DNA of 64,000 nucleotides from Margaritifera margaritifera (taxonomy: Eukaryota; Mollusca; Bivalvia; Unionida; Margaritiferidae), in the NCBI GenBank assembly GCA_029931535.1, contig JAQPZY010000700.1:248001-312000 (forward strand), read 5' to 3'. Below, one piece after another: positions 60,761 through 64,000 of the stretch. The position numbers were made by a program, and so were the translations under genes. The notes under the pieces were generated by a model. That model was not told the origin of the DNA. It made no database searches and saw only the letters and a program-made list of their open reading frames with translations. Each line of letters opens with the position of its first letter. Within the stretch, counting starts at the first letter, position 1.

Positions 60761-62220
60761 GTTTGATGTTCCCAAGCTTATTTGTGGAGTTTTCATTTTA
60801 CATATTTTGCCAGCTAGAAACAACATGCAGATTTATATACAGTAATATTAAAAGTCAGTATATGGAATCTTGCATTTAGAAATTGGTATGATGGGCAGTT
60901 TTATCTGCTGTTTCATTACACATAACACCAAAATGACTGGGCAGAACAGTACAGAACACTTTTTCCAGATTTGTTCAGCAGATCATGTTTTCATAAGACT
61001 TGGTTGGTTGGTTTTAACAGCATTTAGTGCATATTGGCTATATCGTACCGAGGAAATGGGATATTTATTGAGTTGTCAAATTCAAAGCTTTGTTAGGCTT
61101 TCTGTCTAAAAAGGGAATCCAAAACAATGACAACATCTCTTTTGGAGAGGTTTTGGAATAGTTGAAAGATCTGAGTGTGGATATAATTTATATGGTAAAA
61201 TGGAGGTTTTACCCACTAACCAGCTCCATATGGTTTCTTTTGGGTGTTGTAATGGCAGCTGCAATCTGGCATTAAAATTTAAGAACTCTTGAGTTTGAGT
61301 TTGAGATTTTCTTTCAACCAGTCAGAAATTACTTTACTTTCGAAGGCTTGTTTTTGGTTGACTGATAGTGCAAACTCAATTGTGGACCCGGGTTCAGAAT
61401 TTTATGATTTCCATCTTTTGAACTAGTTGTATATCAGGACGTATGGCTCAGATTCGATTGAATTTACTCTGAAAAGTAAAAAGATTCATTGAGGTTTTTT
61501 GTACTGGCAAAGGTCAAATATTATTGGGAGTGGGAGATTAATAGCCAAGGTGGTAATTTGGGAATGGGAAATATGTCAATATTGGCAAGATTGATCTTTA
61601 CTGCTACTAGATGAGGACAAATTTGAATGCCAAAAATGTGGAATGAAATTTTTTTTCTGATCATACAAGGCTTGGTATTTGGGTTTAAAGATGATCTCAG
61701 ATTTGGGATTAGATGGATTAGAGTTTGGTAGTATACTAAAGAGCTAATTTTGTTTGTCTGAGATTAAGTGATGGTTCATTTGCCTCAACATAGAAGCTTC
61801 GTGAAAGGGAAGATCTAGAATAGATGCTTCTAGAAAAGTCTAAGTCGCTGATTGTGTATCAGGTGAAGAATCTGCAGGCAAGATTGGAGCCGGATATGTA
61901 CATACACAATTCAACCATTGTCAGGTTTAGATCTTACTGAAGTCCTGTACAACGAGAGTAAAGCCTTCTGGTCTGCTACCAATCGGTGTTTGCAACAGCA
62001 TCATAAATCCAGGACATTTTTACCACAGGTATCTAATATGTGGAAGGTCAGTTAGCATATGGTAAAAAAATAAGTCCTACAAAGGACTAGGGACTCTAGA
62101 TCACTGTAATGGCCTCAGAAAATGTCACCAAAAAAAATTTCTTTATTTTAAAAACTTTTTTATTTATTTTGTATAGACATACCTTTGTCTTTAATAATAC
62201 GTTATAATTTTCATATTTAT
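60761..62220. other. Possible upstream decay of the non-LTR relic; unassigned
   Basis: No convincing reverse transcriptase or RNase H motif on the minus strand. A plus-strand stretch near 61850-62030 looks compositionally coding but could not be identified. Confidence 0.3.
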
Positions 62221-62221
62221 C

Positions 62222-62258
62222 GCGTGCGATGACGTCATCTCCAGCCGCGCGTGAGGTG
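62222..62258. promoter_or_regulatory. CpG-rich patch with CRE palindrome
   Basis: GCGTGCGATGACGTCATCTC carries a perfect TGACGTCA (62230-62237), followed by CAGCCGCGCGTGAGG, in otherwise AT-rich DNA. About 250 bases on, TTTACAAG|GTATGTAA (near 62492) could be a donor of a non-coding first exon. This could be the promoter of a gene beyond the right edge, which is inferred only. Confidence 0.3.
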
Positions 62259-62259
62259 T

Positions 62260-63245
62260 AAAATGCAAAAAATGTGAAAAATTCGTCTGATTATAATGTA
62301 TTTATACAAATTTAACTATTCCCACAGTCATGAAACAACGGGAAACTTTCAATAAATTTCCCTTATTAGATAAATTGTAATCTCAGAAAATTGTATGTTG
62401 TTTCACTTATGTGGGATAAGGTAATTTTAAAGAAAATGGTTAGATTCTAGGGGAGGCAACAGTGACGCTTTTATCGCAGCAGCAGTTTACAAGGTATGTA
62501 AATATCATTTTACAAATATTATGCCACAATAAATGAGTAAAGTATGAAATTAAATGCAGTTATACTTTATCAGACACACATATTCTTTAGAAATTAAGGA
62601 AAATCTTCACAGTTTAAATATTTCCAGGCGGTGTTGATTTGCAGACGACGTGTTTTATGATGATGTTGACAATCCAGCTTGGTTTATAACATATTTGTAT
62701 CAGACTGGTATTTTGGACAAATATTTCTCTATAACAGCATTATATATAGTGCTATGAAATACTGTGAAACTGTGTTAATTCGTTTTGAAATTTTTGGTAA
62801 ATAAAATTACAATCTTAGAAAGCGATTGACATACATATGCATAGAGGGTCTGAACCAGTCAGGCCTACCTCACGTTCATCACTTATTGAACACTCAATGT
62901 AGTACAATTTGAATTGGCCGAATAAATAATTAACATTCAATATAAGGTACATTTTGTCTCAGCAATTAACAAAAATAATCCATGAGAATTAACGATCGTG
63001 CGGTAACTGGTGCCAGATTCTCTAGGGGACTCTAGTTCCAAACTCACTACGTTTATAACTGGAAGGGTTAGTGAGGAAAAGCGCTATGAATATATGATTT
63101 ATATGGATTTGCAAACAAGTACAAAACCATATCTTATATAAACAGTGTGCTAAAGACCAGAAACATTTAGTAGAAAGAAAATACTTGTGGCTGCAACAGA
63201 GTACAAGAAAATTTATATAGCTCTTATAAATACATTTTATTCACA
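62260..63245. other. No gene recognised
   Basis: AT-rich sequence. The phrase GGGACTCTAG occurs at 62085 and 63027 as a distant direct repeat of unclear meaning. Confidence 0.35.
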
Positions 63246-63249
63246 CATA

Positions 63250-63325
63250 ATTTCGTGGTCCAATGGTATAATGTCCGCTTGTATACAAAGCCAACCTGGG
63301 TTCGATTCCCAGTAAAATAGGATTT
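63250..63325 (+). ncRNA. tRNA-like sequence (tRNA pseudogene or SINE head)
   Basis: The A box TGGTCCAATGG (63256-63266) and a perfect B box GGTTCGATTCC (63299-63309) have tRNA spacing, and the T arm CTGGG-TTCGATT-CCCAG is perfectly paired. The anticodon arm (TTGTATACAAAG region) and the D and acceptor stems pair poorly, so a working tRNA is unlikely. Confidence 0.5.
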
Positions 63326-64000
63326 TTTTTTTCTTCTCATTTCAACTTAGTCCAGATAGTAATCAGTAATCAATTTATTTTCCAGAATGATATGAAAAAA
63401 TCTTAATGGTCACCAATTATTTAGTTTTAAAAAAAATTGTAATACTAAGTTAAGATATTAACATGTAATAATTGTATTTTCCTGATGATTATAAAACAAT
63501 CTCAATAGTCACCACTGATTTTTTTATTTTTGTAAAAAAAAATAAGACTAATTGTACATAGTATCATACATAGTGTCGTTATATCTTTTATTCTTCAGCA
63601 TTTAATTTGAAGATGTAGTGACAAAGATTACTAGTAAGGAGATTATGTGATGCAGGAAAAGATGGCTGACTCTAAAAGCAGGTACTTGAAGAAGAAAGTT
63701 CATTATTTGTTATGTCAAAAATTAATTGCCTCATGGGTAAAATATTTTAAAAAATTACATCTTGTTGCAAGGACATGTGCTAGAAAAAAGTATATTGACT
63801 GCAATGCAGTCTCGAAATGTATTTCATATCACTAATTAATTATTTAACTGAATATTCAAATGAATAAATAACATCTAGGACTCAAATATCAATTGAATAA
63901 GAAAAAAATCACTAATTACAAAAAACTACATGTCCCGTCCTTTAGCTTTAAATACAGCATGTTCACAATCAGACTACAGGTCATGAACAGCATAATTATA
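63326..64000. other. No gene recognised
   Basis: AT-rich right edge. A 62-codon plus-strand frame (63647-63835) is Lys-rich with no known domain. Confidence 0.35.

Noticed and set aside
63647..63835. Lys-rich 62-codon plus-strand frame
   Set aside because: Length and composition are expected by chance in AT-rich DNA; no conserved motif.

Overview
This is an AT-rich animal genomic window with long introns, GT-AG splice sites and dense transposon debris. It is not bacterial. Two conserved animal genes can be reconstructed exon by exon, and nearly everything else is repeats. The invertebrate type is inferred: the intronic repeats, some ending in a motif like 'GGCCCACTTGGGCCTCTTGT', look like those I associate with bivalve molluscs, so a lophotrochozoan, probably a bivalve, is the best guess.

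Layout. (1) 1-14.8 kb, minus strand: FAAP24 (Fanconi anaemia core-complex associated protein 24). Three coding exons are visible (14666-14805, 11769-11921, 227-359); the 3' end lies off the left edge and the first coding exon was not found. Its introns hold a hAT transposase C-terminal relic (599-885), a piggyBac-like TTAA element (1083-1713), MITEs (3491-3679, 6100-6284, 11602-11730) and a DIRS-like reverse transcriptase relic (about 3940-4640). (2) 14.8-27.4 kb: the gap between the divergent genes. It contains a CpG-rich terminal-inverted-repeat element with an 8-bp target duplication (19588-20722), microsatellites, a strikingly GC-richer broken copy of a Maverick/Polinton (adintovirus-like) family B DNA polymerase (about 21770-25330) split by a small hAT-type MITE, and a pogo/CENP-B-type helix-turn-helix relic. 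(3) 27.46-48.96 kb, plus strand: NAT9, a GNAT N-acetyltransferase, complete in seven exons encoding 202 residues. Its introns carry 25-150-bp tandem arrays, a tRNA-derived SINE with a 14-bp target duplication, and a tandem copy of exon 5 that lacks a usable splice acceptor. (4) About 51.4-57.0 kb, minus strand: a nearly full-length non-LTR retrotransposon of the L1/Tx1 type with ORF1 (CCHC knuckle) and ORF2 (APE endonuclease plus reverse transcriptase), broken mostly by single-base slips in homopolymers. (5) 57-64 kb: short tandem arrays, two CORE-like SINEs, a non-LTR C-terminal relic, a CpG-rich patch with a CRE palindrome, and a tRNA-like sequence.

The two host genes have unrelated jobs as far as is known: FAAP24 works with FANCM in the response to interstrand crosslinks, and NAT9 is a protein N-acetyltransferase linked to microtubule stability. 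I see no new multi-gene system. The most unusual items are the partly duplicated NAT9 exon, the CpG-rich TIR element and the related repeat arrays shared by several NAT9 introns. All family assignments are by eye from translated motifs; no database search was run.
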